From NCBI GenBank assembly GCA_013287585.1, contig JABDDN010000002.1, forward strand, positions 54,037 through 118,036: 64,000 nt of DNA. The letters run 5' to 3'. Numbering within the stretch: position 1 is the stretch's first letter; every line of letters begins with the position of its first letter. This DNA is from Nitrososphaerota archaeon (GTDB taxonomy: Archaea; Thermoproteota; Nitrososphaeria; Nitrososphaerales; Nitrosopumilaceae). Positions 32,387 to 40,975 of this stretch are shown here, in pieces. Under the pieces are notes generated by a model. That model did no database searches, had not been told where the DNA came from, and worked only from the letters and a program-made list of their open reading frames with translations. Position numbers and translations under genes: made by a program.

Positions 32387-33373
32387 TTATGCCCCAACTA
32401 GATTTAATGTCTTCGGAATCAAATCTATGGTTTCTAATATAATTTCTACATTATTTTTCTCAAAGAGTTTTCGTTTTGTCTCAGGCTCTTTACTGGTACC
32501 ATAAATACCACAAAAAATTGTCTTGTTACCCATTTCATCGGATTTTTTTGCCATGATATAGTCTTCCATGGAATCGCCAACATACAAAGTACATGTGAAA
32601 CCTGATCCTTTGATTGATGAGATAAGAGAGGCAGGGTTGGGCTTGGCAAGCTCACGCGGTTCATCTTCTAAAAACTTTGAATTTTTTAGATCAAACTCTT
32701 CAAATAATTCTCTTAACGAGTATCCTGCAGAAATAATTCCTCGTCCAGAAACAATAGCCGGTTTTTTGCCAAGTTTTTTTTTCAGTGAATCTATTAGTTG
32801 TTTTTTTACAAGTACCATGTCATTTTCTATAAGCCCTCTTCCATCAAAAAAATCTGGCTTTTTTTTATAGAGATCATAATATAATTTAGCACCATAAAAT
32901 ATCTCATCAAAAATAGAAGACAGTGCGCTTGTGAAACGAGGTCCAGGATATGCAAGTTTTTTTCTTATTTCAGAAAGATCAACTTTTAGAGTATCAAGAT
33001 ATTTTTCAACAGATTGTATTCCGCTTTGATCTGAATTCTTTATAACATCAAAAATGAATTCTGAAAATGGTTTTTTTAGTTTTTTTGCAGCAATAATAGA
33101 TAATATCATGGCATAGGTAACATCAACTTCGTCGTTGAAACCTCCTGTGTCTTTAAAACCATTTATCATTTGCGTATTTACAAAGTTAGATTGATCTATT
33201 TTTGCAAATTCTTTGACAACAAAGTCTGTAGTTTTTTTTATGGCAAGATCATATGAGTTTGAGACATCGATTAGTACACCATCGCAATCAAATATTATTC
33301 CATCAAGGCGTTTTATTTTGTCAGTTTTTGAAGTATCTACAAATATGCCGTTATCTAATTTTTCAAGTGTCAT
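32387..33373 (-). CDS. HAD-family phosphatase inside the his operon, candidate histidinol-phosphatase, 328 aa
   Basis: HAD superfamily subclass IA hydrolase. Motif I is [18 protein letters not shown] near residue 28, motif II is IVSGR near 210, and motif III/IV is [17 protein letters not shown] near 270. A large helical cap lies between motifs I and II (about 50-200). It overlaps hisC by 4 bp and sits 23 bp before hisB. No other histidinol-phosphate phosphatase (HisB-N, PHP-type HisJ or HisN-type) is in the operon, so it is the natural candidate for that step. The catalytic class is seen; the substrate is inferred from position. Confidence 0.85.
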   Translation of the reverse strand: MTLEKLDNGIFVDTSKTDKIKRLDGIIFDCDGVLIDVSNSYDLAIKKTTDFVVKEFAKIDQSNFVNTQMINGFKDTGGFNDEVDVTYAMILSIIAAKKLKKPFSEFIFDVIKNSDQSGIQSVEKYLDTLKVDLSEIRKKLAYPGPRFTSALSSIFDEIFYGAKLYYDLYKKKPDFFDGRGLIENDMVLVKKQLIDSLKKKLGKKPAIVSGRGIISAGYSLRELFEEFDLKNSKFLEDEPRELAKPNPASLISSIKGSGFTCTLYVGDSMEDYIMAKKSDEMGNKTIFCGIYGTSKEPETKRKLFEKNNVEIILETIDLIPKTLNLVGA

Positions 33374-34440
33374 GTCAATAAATCACGAATAGCCAAAAGA
33401 AATTTTGAGTTCATCTCTTCAGAACCTACAGTCACTCTCAAACATCCCTCATGGTTCCCTATTTTTCCCAAGTTTTTTACTAAAATTCCCTGTTCAATTA
33501 GAGCTTTGTAGATGCGTTGACTAGAACCACGTGCAACAAAAAGAACAAAATTTGCTTGTGAATCATAAACTTCAAACACCTTCATAGCACGAAGTTTTTC
33601 TATTATTAGTAATCTTTCTTTTTTAATTTGATTTGCAACATCTAAGAAATATTTCGATTTTTGTAGTGCCAAAATTCCAGATTCTATTGCAATTGTGTTT
33701 AATGGATAGGGATATTGAATGATTCTATTAAAAACATCTGTCACCTTCTTGTTTGCAATAAAATACCCAATACGCAAACCCGCAAGTCCAAATGATTTTG
33801 ATAGTGTTCTAAGAACAATCAGATTATCTACTTTTTTGGTCAAATCAAGTACTGAATAATCAGCAAATTCGACATACGCTTCATCAATTATAACTAGACC
33901 TTCAAATTCTCGAATTAGTTGTTCAAGTTCATTTTTTGTAAATTGAAATCCTGTTGGGTTATTTGGCGAATCAAGATACAGTATTTTTGCCTTCTTAGCA
34001 TTTAAGATGAATTTTTCAATATCCAGTGTCATGCGATTTGTAAAAGGAATTCTTATTGTTGGAATAGAATACAGCTTACACCTCTCTTCAAAAAAACCAA
34101 ATGTAGGTTCTGATGTCAAGATCTTTGTTTCTGTTGACGCAAAGTTTGTAAGTATTAAATCAATTATCTGATCAGAACCATTTCCCACCCCTATCATTTC
34201 TGGCGGAATTTTGGTATACACAGAAAGCGCTTCTACGAGTCTTTCTGTGCCTCCTAATGGGTATTCCCTGATATCTAGGCTTTCCTGCGTTTGGTTGATC
34301 AAATCTAAAGTAAATTCTCTTTTCACTGCATAGTTTTCGTTTGAATCAAGCTTGATTACGTTTGAATACTTGTCAGGCTTTTTGTATCCTTTTAGTTTTG
34401 AAAGCTCATCTACTTTTTTCTTAAACCAACCTGTTTTCAA
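33370..34440 (-). CDS. hisC: Histidinol-phosphate aminotransferase, 356 aa
   Basis: Fold-type I PLP transaminase. KLDSNENYAVKREF opens the core; GVGNGSDQIIDL, YLDSPNNPTGFQF, VIIDEAYVEFADYSV, and the PLP-lysine segment LRTLSKSFGLAGLRIGY near residue 213 are all present. The TTG start overlaps the hisD stop by 4 bp. It is related to the cobD-like gene at 58258, but the his operon context fixes the role. Confidence 0.94.
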   Translation of the reverse strand: MKTGWFKKKVDELSKLKGYKKPDKYSNVIKLDSNENYAVKREFTLDLINQTQESLDIREYPLGGTERLVEALSVYTKIPPEMIGVGNGSDQIIDLILTNFASTETKILTSEPTFGFFEERCKLYSIPTIRIPFTNRMTLDIEKFILNAKKAKILYLDSPNNPTGFQFTKNELEQLIREFEGLVIIDEAYVEFADYSVLDLTKKVDNLIVLRTLSKSFGLAGLRIGYFIANKKVTDVFNRIIQYPYPLNTIAIESGILALQKSKYFLDVANQIKKERLLIIEKLRAMKVFEVYDSQANFVLFVARGSSQRIYKALIEQGILVKNLGKIGNHEGCLRVTVGSEEMNSKFLLAIRDLLT

Positions 34441-35708
34441 CTTAATCTACTCCTTACTGCTTCGTAGTGATTTGGTAATCCTTCCGCATATGTAAATGCC
34501 TTCATAGAATCAGATATTTTTTTTAGTGCCGCCTTTGTGGATTTTATTTTATTTTGTATTTTCATATAGTCTAATACTCCAAGTGAACCTCTAGATCTGC
34601 CAAATCCATTAGTGGGAAGTATGTGATTTGAGCCAAATAGGTAATCACTTGCAGAAGAAGGGGTATATTCTCCAATAAGAACAAGACCAGCTGCGGTAAT
34701 TTTCTTTGCTATATTTTCAGGGTTTTTTGTAATTATTTCCAAGTGTTCAGGAGCAAGTTTGTTAGCAAATTCTATAGTGTCATCTACATTCTTACAAATT
34801 GCAACAAATCCATTTTTCTTTAAACTTTCACTTACTATTTTTGATCGTTTTATTGCAGGAATTTTTTGTTTTAAAGATTCTATTACACAATCTTTTAGTT
34901 TTGTGGAAGTTGTTATCAAACAGCATGTTGTTTCTGGGCTGTGTTCTGCTTGAGATATCAAATCAGAAGCAACCAGATCAGGATTTGCTGTTAAATCAGC
35001 TATAATTGCCAGTTCTGTTGGACCTGCAATCATATCGATTGAAACAATCTCACTTACAAGTGATTTAGCTAGAGTTACAAAGGAACCACCCGGTCCAACT
35101 ATCTTGTCTACTTTTGGTATTGATTCTGTGCCATATGCTAGTGCAGCAATTGCTTGTGCACCACCAGTCTTGTAAAATTCGTCTACGCCACAAATATCTC
35201 CAGCAACAAGAGTTAATGGATCAATCATGCCATTTTTGTTTGGCGGTGTTACACAAATAATTTTTTTAACTCCAGCCACTTTTGCAGGGGTTACAGACAT
35301 TACTACAGTACTAGGATATCTGGCAGCCCCACCTGGGATGTAACATCCGACACTTTGAAGAGGAACAAAGTCTCGGTTTATTTTTATTCCATCAATTTGT
35401 AATACAATTTTTTTGAGCTGATTCTTTACAGTAAGTTCTGATTTCTCTAGTCTTTTCTTTGCTAGTTTAATTGCAGCAATCTGTTGTTTTGTTACTTTAG
35501 AATATGCGTTTTTAATTTCAGCCGATGAAACCCTTATTGATTTAAGGTTAGCACCTGTAAATTTTTTTTCATATTCTTTTATTGCCTTATCTTTTCTTCT
35601 TTTTACATCTAAGATGATGAATTTGACTTTGTTCCTGTTTTGTTGATTAATTTTTGGTCGTACAGATTCTACCGTAGTGTTGATATTTCGAACTGAAATG
35701 ATTCTCAT
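34437..35708 (-). CDS. hisD: Histidinol dehydrogenase, 423 aa
   Basis: NAD-dependent, zinc-containing enzyme for the last two oxidations of histidine synthesis. Typical segments are GCYIPGGAARYPSTVVM, the AYGTESIPKVDKIVGPGG region, IDMIAGPTELAII, SQAEHSPET with the zinc Gln/His, and APEHLEI with PTNGFGRSRGSLGV near the end. ATG at 35708 is favoured; an in-frame TTG one codon earlier is also open. The hisG stop overlaps it as TGATG. Confidence 0.95.
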   Translation of the reverse strand: MRIISVRNINTTVESVRPKINQQNRNKVKFIILDVKRRKDKAIKEYEKKFTGANLKSIRVSSAEIKNAYSKVTKQQIAAIKLAKKRLEKSELTVKNQLKKIVLQIDGIKINRDFVPLQSVGCYIPGGAARYPSTVVMSVTPAKVAGVKKIICVTPPNKNGMIDPLTLVAGDICGVDEFYKTGGAQAIAALAYGTESIPKVDKIVGPGGSFVTLAKSLVSEIVSIDMIAGPTELAIIADLTANPDLVASDLISQAEHSPETTCCLITTSTKLKDCVIESLKQKIPAIKRSKIVSESLKKNGFVAICKNVDDTIEFANKLAPEHLEIITKNPENIAKKITAAGLVLIGEYTPSSASDYLFGSNHILPTNGFGRSRGSLGVLDYMKIQNKIKSTKAALKKISDSMKAFTYAEGLPNHYEAVRSRLS

Positions 35709-36685
35709 CAATTTTCCTCATCACGTTTTATCTCCTCAAGGGCAAGTATTTGTTTTGGTTCGTGAACTACTAATCCCTGCGCAATTTTTCTAAGTTTTGG
35801 AACAAGTTTGTGTAATTCAGATTTTGGAATTACTGTGTTTATTCCATACCAGCCTTTTTCACTTAATGGACTAATTGTAGGACGTTTTAGTGAAGGAAGT
35901 TCTTTTAACAATCTGTCAAGGTTTTGTGTACGTACGTTTAGGAATAGATGTAGGTGTTTTCTTCCCTCTACTGCACCCCTCAGTAAGGTTACAATATCAT
36001 AGATCTTTTCTCTTTTTGCTCTATCTTTTAGTGATGATTTGTTTGCAATTAAGATGGCTGTAGATTCCATTACAGTATCAATTATTTTTAGTTGATTTTG
36101 AGTTAAAGTAGTACCAGTTTCAGTTACATCCATAATTGCATCTACATCCTCAGGAGGCTTGGCCTCTGTAGCACCAAAAGAAAGAAAGATCTGAACATTT
36201 TTGTTTGAACCAATTCTCATCCAAGGAGTTATGATTAGTGGTTCTTTTGAACCGTAGAGTTTTTTGTAGTTTTTAGATTGTTTTATGAATTTTGCTGCGG
36301 TTGTAAGATATTCAGAAGAAATCCTAAGAATTTTTTTCTTTTTTGCATATGACAATATCATTTCGTCAAGTGATTTGAAATTATAAGAGTCTGGAATTGC
36401 AATGACCAATTTTATTTTACCATATTCTAGATCCAAAAGAGTTTGTACATCGGCGTTTGTTTCTTTTACCCAATCTTTTCCTGTTATCCCTACATCATAT
36501 AATCCGTCAAAGACAAGATTTGGAATCTCTTGCGGTCTTAGCATCTTTACTGTAATTTGAGGATCATCTAATACCACTCTGTATGTGCGGTCTCTACGTC
36601 TTACTTTTGTCCATGACTGTTCTAGAATCTTGAAAGTAGCTTCCTCAATACTACCTTTAGGAATTGCAAATTTAATAGGGTTCAA
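35708..36685 (-). CDS. hisG: ATP phosphoribosyltransferase, long form, 325 aa
   Basis: First and feedback-regulated step of histidine synthesis. The catalytic core shows FAIPKGSIEEATFKIL, GLYDVGITGKDWV, and DAIMDVTETGTTLTQNQLK (PRPP loop). A C-terminal ACT-like regulatory domain of about 90 residues (about 230-325, ending in the KLRKIAQGLVVHEP area) marks the long form, which needs no HisZ. The start is TTG at 36685. It is the first gene of the nine-gene operon, with a TATA box 24-33 bp upstream. Confidence 0.94.
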   Translation of the reverse strand: MNPIKFAIPKGSIEEATFKILEQSWTKVRRRDRTYRVVLDDPQITVKMLRPQEIPNLVFDGLYDVGITGKDWVKETNADVQTLLDLEYGKIKLVIAIPDSYNFKSLDEMILSYAKKKKILRISSEYLTTAAKFIKQSKNYKKLYGSKEPLIITPWMRIGSNKNVQIFLSFGATEAKPPEDVDAIMDVTETGTTLTQNQLKIIDTVMESTAILIANKSSLKDRAKREKIYDIVTLLRGAVEGRKHLHLFLNVRTQNLDRLLKELPSLKRPTISPLSEKGWYGINTVIPKSELHKLVPKLRKIAQGLVVHEPKQILALEEIKRDEEN

Positions 36686-36708
36686 CGTAGTCCTTGCATG
36701 GGATTTTA

Positions 36709-36718
36709 GATATATATC
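36709..36718 (-). promoter_or_regulatory. TATA box of the his operon
   Basis: ATATATATCT on the minus strand lies between hmgA and hisG, about 24-33 bp before the hisG start. It shows that the his genes form a separate transcription unit although hmgA is only 40 bp upstream on the same strand. Confidence 0.45.
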
Positions 36719-36725
36719 TTGGTCG

Positions 36726-37979
36726 CTAAAGTTCTTTGAGTATTTCTTTAGCTCTGTGTACTGAGACGTTTCCTTCTTGTATCATTTGTCTGGTAACCTT
36801 GTTCATCTTATCTAAAGTAACACCTGCACTTGCCGCAATATTTCTTGCATGTAGTCTCATGTGTCCTTTCTGTATTCCTTCAGATGCAAGTGCACGTAGT
36901 GCACTCAAGTTCTGGGCAAGCCCAACTGCTCCAATGATACATGCAAGTTCTTTTGCAGATTTTACTTTAAGAATTTTTGCGCATACCTTAATCATAGGAT
37001 GAACGTTTACAATTCCTCCTACTATGCCAACAGACATTGGCAATTCTATTTTACCAATCAAGTTTCCATCTTTGCCTTTTTTCCATTCTGTAAGTGAACT
37101 GTATTTTCCTGTTTTTGATGCATATGCATGTGCAGCTGCTTCTATAGCTCTTGTGTCTTGACCTGTAGCATTGGCAACAGCAATTACTCCATTCATTATT
37201 CCCTTATTGTGAGTGACGGCACGATATGGATCATTTGCTGCAAATTGATATGCCAACATTATTTTGTCAACAATTTCTTGACCTCCAAGTTCTTCTTTAT
37301 CAAAGATAGCTGTACCTCGTACTAGCCTTTTTGTAGAATAGTTCGAAAGTATTTTAAGAATTACTTGTCCTCCAGTTAATTTTTCAATCAAAGGAGCTAC
37401 ACCTTCACACATTGTGTTTGTGACATTAGCTCCCATTGCATCTCCAACATCTATTAGAAGCTCAACAATCAACATTGGTCCAGAATCACTGTTTATTTTC
37501 TTACATGTAACTTGTTTTGCACCCTTTCCTATTTTGGAAAGTGTTTTGCTTTTTGAATTAGCAAGTTTTATGATTTCTTTTTTAGAACTCATAACACTAG
37601 ACATTGCAGATTTTACTTTAACATCTACCACTTGGATTTGTCCAATACTGTAGGAATCATCTGCTTTCATAGTAAATCCCCCTTGTTTTTTTGCTATCTT
37701 AGCAGCTTTTGAAGCAGCTGCTATGACAGATGACTCTTCTATTACCATTGGAATGAGATAGTCTTTGCCATTTATCCGAAAGTTAGTTGCTATTCCAAGT
37801 GGAAATGATACTGTACCTATAGCATTTTCAACCATGTTGTTTGCATCATTAAAGGATATTCCACCTTCATTTTTTAAGATCTTAATGTCTTCCTTTGATA
37901 GACCAGAAAATGATGCTACTTTTTTTATCCGCTCTTCTTTGTTTTTTTCATGAAATTTAGGGATGGATGAATCTGCCAA
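36726..37979 (-). CDS. hmgA: HMG-CoA reductase, class II-like, 417 aa
   Basis: Makes mevalonate for archaeal isoprenoid lipids. The motifs follow the class II (Pseudomonas mevalonii-type) pattern rather than the class I pattern of halophiles and eukaryotes: ENAIGTVSFPLGIATNF, MVIEESSVIAAAS, DVGDAMGANVTNTM, YRAVTHNKGIMNGV and ELPMSVGIVGG. Catalytic Glu (in VIEES), Lys (in HNKG) and Asp are present, and the C-terminal flap with its His is near GHMRLHARNIAASAG. It is 1 bp from the sugar dehydrogenase-like gene and may share its transcript. Class assignment is by visible motifs. Confidence 0.93.
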   Translation of the reverse strand: MADSSIPKFHEKNKEERIKKVASFSGLSKEDIKILKNEGGISFNDANNMVENAIGTVSFPLGIATNFRINGKDYLIPMVIEESSVIAAASKAAKIAKKQGGFTMKADDSYSIGQIQVVDVKVKSAMSSVMSSKKEIIKLANSKSKTLSKIGKGAKQVTCKKINSDSGPMLIVELLIDVGDAMGANVTNTMCEGVAPLIEKLTGGQVILKILSNYSTKRLVRGTAIFDKEELGGQEIVDKIMLAYQFAANDPYRAVTHNKGIMNGVIAVANATGQDTRAIEAAAHAYASKTGKYSSLTEWKKGKDGNLIGKIELPMSVGIVGGIVNVHPMIKVCAKILKVKSAKELACIIGAVGLAQNLSALRALASEGIQKGHMRLHARNIAASAGVTLDKMNKVTRQMIQEGNVSVHRAKEILKEL

Positions 37980-37980
37980 T

Positions 37981-39075
37981 TTATTTTACTATCCTCAATA
38001 GTTTATCATCTGTCTTGTCTGGAAATCCTCTTCCATCTGTGTTTCCTGTAAGAATGTAAAGATAACCATCAGGTCCCATGTTGACGTCACGAATTCGTCC
38101 CAATCCATCCAATATGATTTTTTGTGATGTAATTGTTCCATTTCCTATTGTCAATTGGTATAGATTTGTTCCCCTTAATGTAGCCATTACTAGACTATTT
38201 CCAAGATCAAGCTTGTTAGATGAATAATATGTAATTCCTCCAGGTTCCAAGCTTGGGTTATAACAAATCAGGGCATCTGTGTATTCTTTAGAACCTGAAC
38301 ATTCCTGTGCTGGCCAGCCATAGTTTTGTCCAGATTTTATGAGATTAATTTCATCATTTTTAGTAGGTCCCTGTTCTGATTCGTATAGATTACCACGATT
38401 ATCCCATGTCAGACCTTGGGGATCCCGATGTCCATATGAAAAAACAGGAGATCCAGTTATTGGATTATCTGACGGTATAGAACCGTCATTATTTAGTCTT
38501 AAAATTTTTCCAGCAAGTGATTTTAAATCTTGAGATGCAGTATCATTTGTTGCGTCACCTGTACCTACATACAATTTTTTGTCAGGACCAAATTTTATAA
38601 CTCCTCCATCATCAAATTCAGCGCCAGGAATTTTATCTAAAATAACCTGAGCGTCAGAAAGTCTATTGTTTAGTTCAGTTATTCTAAGAACCTTGTTCCA
38701 AAGCTTATCCCCGTCTTGATAGGTGTAAAATACATAAAGATAGTGATTTTGTACAAAATTTGGATCTAGCACAAGTCCAAGTAAACCGCCATCAGTAACA
38801 TCTGCAACTTTCAAGTCTGCAACTGGTTCTGCTACTAAAACACCTTTATCTATGACTCTTATTTGACCTATCTTTTCAGTAAAGAAAATTTTGTCATTTG
38901 TAAAATCTAAAGACCAAGGTTTTTGCAAGTTTGTCGCAACAATTTGTACAGCATCTGTTCCAATTGAGCTAGCAGTTGGTTTTGGTATTACAACAGAATT
39001 GGATGGTGATGTTAAAATTATAATGGAAGCTGCAATTGCTGCAAGAATTCCTATTATCCTAATTTTTTTATCCAC
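37981..39075 (-). CDS. PQQ-type sugar dehydrogenase (Gdh/Asd) homologue, secreted, 364 aa
   Basis: Signal or anchor segment at about residues 5-23 followed by a six-bladed beta-propeller of the soluble glucose/aldose dehydrogenase family: PWSLDFTNDKIFFTEKIGQI, FGPDKKLYVGTGDATND, LAGKILRLNNDGSIP, FSYGHRDPQGLTWD and SEQGPTKNDEINLI. In characterised members a catalytic His precedes the GG of the HxGG..FGPDG motif; here it reads EFDDGGVIKFGPDK, with Asp in that place. It may bind PQQ without being a normal dehydrogenase, or use another base. Confidence 0.85.
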   Translation of the reverse strand: MDKKIRIIGILAAIAASIIILTSPSNSVVIPKPTASSIGTDAVQIVATNLQKPWSLDFTNDKIFFTEKIGQIRVIDKGVLVAEPVADLKVADVTDGGLLGLVLDPNFVQNHYLYVFYTYQDGDKLWNKVLRITELNNRLSDAQVILDKIPGAEFDDGGVIKFGPDKKLYVGTGDATNDTASQDLKSLAGKILRLNNDGSIPSDNPITGSPVFSYGHRDPQGLTWDNRGNLYESEQGPTKNDEINLIKSGQNYGWPAQECSGSKEYTDALICYNPSLEPGGITYYSSNKLDLGNSLVMATLRGTNLYQLTIGNGTITSQKIILDGLGRIRDVNMGPDGYLYILTGNTDGRGFPDKTDDKLLRIVK

Positions 39076-39157
39076 AAGTATGACACTTTACAAATCCTAT
39101 TAATTATTTCTAAAATTAGATAAAGCGTATATATCACCCTCAGACATCTTTTTAGTT

Positions 39158-39263
39158 AGCGGGGTGGGGAAGCCAGACTACTTGGGCAAAGTCATCCCGG
39201 CGGGCTCATAATCAAAACCGATGAGAAACCCGCAAATCAGTAGTTCAAATCTACTCCCCGCTA
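39158..39263 (+). tRNA. Initiator tRNA-Met (anticodon CAT) with two apparent introns
   Basis: Acceptor AGCGGGG/CCCCGCT with A1-T72 and discriminator A, and three G-C pairs at the base of the anticodon stem (GCGGG/CCCGC), identify the initiator. The anticodon loop holds a canonical 17-nt intron (39211-39227): CTCA pairs with TGAG, with bulges TA^A and AA^A. The D loop is 14 nt too long. Removing 39177-39190 restores AGCCAGGTCA between D stems GGGA and TCCC, the usual initiator D loop. With both removed, the length is 75 nt. The D-loop bulge-helix-bulge is weak (GCC/GGC helix), so the second intron is probable rather than certain. Confidence 0.9.
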
Positions 39264-39285
39264 TCTTCTTCATAGATTGATTTGA

Positions 39286-40671
39286 TCAATGTTTTAGTTT
39301 TCTAGTATTGATTTTAATTTCAAGTTTTTGATTTACTAGTCCAGATTTTGAGATATGAAACCATTTTCTTGAGTTATCAAATTCAATTTTATTGTTTAAC
39401 TTTCCAATTCTTTGAATTGGCCTAGTCAAATGTCGGTGTGCAGAAAGGGTAGGCACATAAAGTCTACATTTAATTTCTCTTGGAATTTCTTCAAATATTT
39501 TATTTGAGAATGCTTTTTTACATTTTACACATTCAAAGCCTTGATTTTTGCCCTTAGATTTTGTCCTTTTATTACAGATATGACAGAAAGGATTAACTGT
39601 TTTCATGTTTTTTTCCAACCTCAAGACTTGAAGAAACTCTACATTTAGAATTCTTTGATGGTTTTTAGTTGCTTTTCGTACTCCACCACCAACTTTTATC
39701 AAATCTCCTTTGATTAGCTTTGAAACAATTTTGGTTAGTCTCGTTGGCTTGTAAACTGCACAGTTGATTTTTTGATCATCTTTTATTATGGAAAAAATCA
39801 CATGTCCACCTATCTCCACTTTGGGTACATCGAAAATTCTTCCAGTAATATAGCCAGATGAAAATGGTTTTAAATTATGCACATCAAGTTCATTTTTTAA
39901 ATGGGCCCCAGTGCCTTGATTTGTTCTAAATACCATATAGCCATCAAGTTTTTCAGGAGAGTGTACAAGTGACTTACCATGAATTACAGAGTTGATGTCT
40001 TCACCTCGAATACCAAAAAAAACTGGATCTGGTCCATGTGGAGCAATTAGAATTCTATTCTTTTCTTCATCAAAACTGTTAAATGTATTTGGATATGTTA
40101 AGTCCTGCATTTTCTTTACGCTTTGTTTGAAAATTTCTCTTTTCTTTCCAAAATTTGATTTATTTCTATAACTAATTAATTCAAAAGTATAATCATCAAA
40201 AGCATATCCGACTGCACCTATAGCACCAATCAATCCTTGACCATTACCAAGATAAAATGATTCTAATCCATTTTTTGAAACAAATTCTTTTGCATTATTT
40301 CTTTTAATTAAACTACATAGTGCTCTATGTCCAAATTCAGAAAAATGTGAGGGAATTTTTTCACTTTGATAAAAAACAAGACCTGGGTTTGCGCCATCTT
40401 TTATTGCAGAGTATTTTTTAATAAATTCAATAATGTTTTTTTTAATAGATTCTGGTTTGTCAGTTTTAATCTTTAACGCTACAGCTCCATTTCCACGTGT
40501 CTTCCAAGGTATGTTTGGATTAAATCTAATCAAATATGGGTAATCTAGAAACTTGACTTGTTCTTTTTTAAGATATTCAACAATCTTGTATGCAAGAAAT
40601 GTAGTACACATACCTTTTCTTGAATCAGTATCATCAAAACCTATGTGAAGTATAGAATCAGTTTTCATCAA
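39286..40671 (-). CDS. tiaS: tRNA(Ile2) 2-agmatinylcytidine synthetase, 461 aa
   Basis: Attaches agmatine to C34 of tRNA-Ile(CAT), using ATP, so that AUA is read as isoleucine. The N-terminal kinase-like domain begins LHIGFDDTDSRKGMCTTFLA, with ARG-rich RGNGAVALKI and GNGQGLIGAIGAVG. The FLD-like middle and OB-fold (about 270-370, VEIGGHVIFSIIK) follow. A zinc ribbon lies at CHICNKR and CVKCKK near 380-405. The end is basic. It overlaps the small RAM-domain gene upstream by 14 bp and converges on the initiator tRNA, another CAT tRNA but not its substrate. Confidence 0.94.
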   Translation of the reverse strand: MMKTDSILHIGFDDTDSRKGMCTTFLAYKIVEYLKKEQVKFLDYPYLIRFNPNIPWKTRGNGAVALKIKTDKPESIKKNIIEFIKKYSAIKDGANPGLVFYQSEKIPSHFSEFGHRALCSLIKRNNAKEFVSKNGLESFYLGNGQGLIGAIGAVGYAFDDYTFELISYRNKSNFGKKREIFKQSVKKMQDLTYPNTFNSFDEEKNRILIAPHGPDPVFFGIRGEDINSVIHGKSLVHSPEKLDGYMVFRTNQGTGAHLKNELDVHNLKPFSSGYITGRIFDVPKVEIGGHVIFSIIKDDQKINCAVYKPTRLTKIVSKLIKGDLIKVGGGVRKATKNHQRILNVEFLQVLRLEKNMKTVNPFCHICNKRTKSKGKNQGFECVKCKKAFSNKIFEEIPREIKCRLYVPTLSAHRHLTRPIQRIGKLNNKIEFDNSRKWFHISKSGLVNQKLEIKINTRKLKH

Positions 40672-40894
40672 TTACCGTCATTGTAAGTGTGGAACGTACA
40701 TTTTTGAGTTGCCTTATGTTATTTGAAATGGTTTTTTTCAGTACTTCACTGTTTGGGGCTTCAATCTTTACCACAAGATCATATGCGCCGTAAAGAACGT
40801 AAACATACTTTACATTTTCAATGGCTTTTAATTGATTCACAAGCTCATTTTCTGCTCCTAGTTCTGCATTTATCAGAACAAATGCAATCGCCAT
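40658..40894 (-). CDS. Stand-alone Lrp/AsnC ligand-binding (RAM) domain, 78 aa
   Basis: Residues 1-78 are just the RAM amino-acid-sensing domain: AIAFVLINAELGAENELVNQ, VKYVYVLYGAYDLVVKIEA and RSTLTMTVIDEN. No helix-turn-helix is present. Such proteins bind amino acids as oligomers or modulate full-length Lrp proteins. The stop is inside the start of tiaS, so the two are co-transcribed. Confidence 0.9.
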   Translation of the reverse strand: MAIAFVLINAELGAENELVNQLKAIENVKYVYVLYGAYDLVVKIEAPNSEVLKKTISNNIRQLKNVRSTLTMTVIDEN

Positions 40895-40975
40895 GTCTTT
40901 GGAGTGTAGTACCTGCGATATTAAATATTGTGTAGGTCGGTTGATTTAAATTAAAAATCAGGAGATTTGAAGTAA

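Noticed and set aside
39158..39263. The CAT-anticodon tRNA as the tRNA-Ile2 substrate of the neighbouring TiaS
   Set aside because: A1-T72 and the three G-C pairs in the anticodon stem are initiator features, so the adjacency to tiaS is probably accidental.
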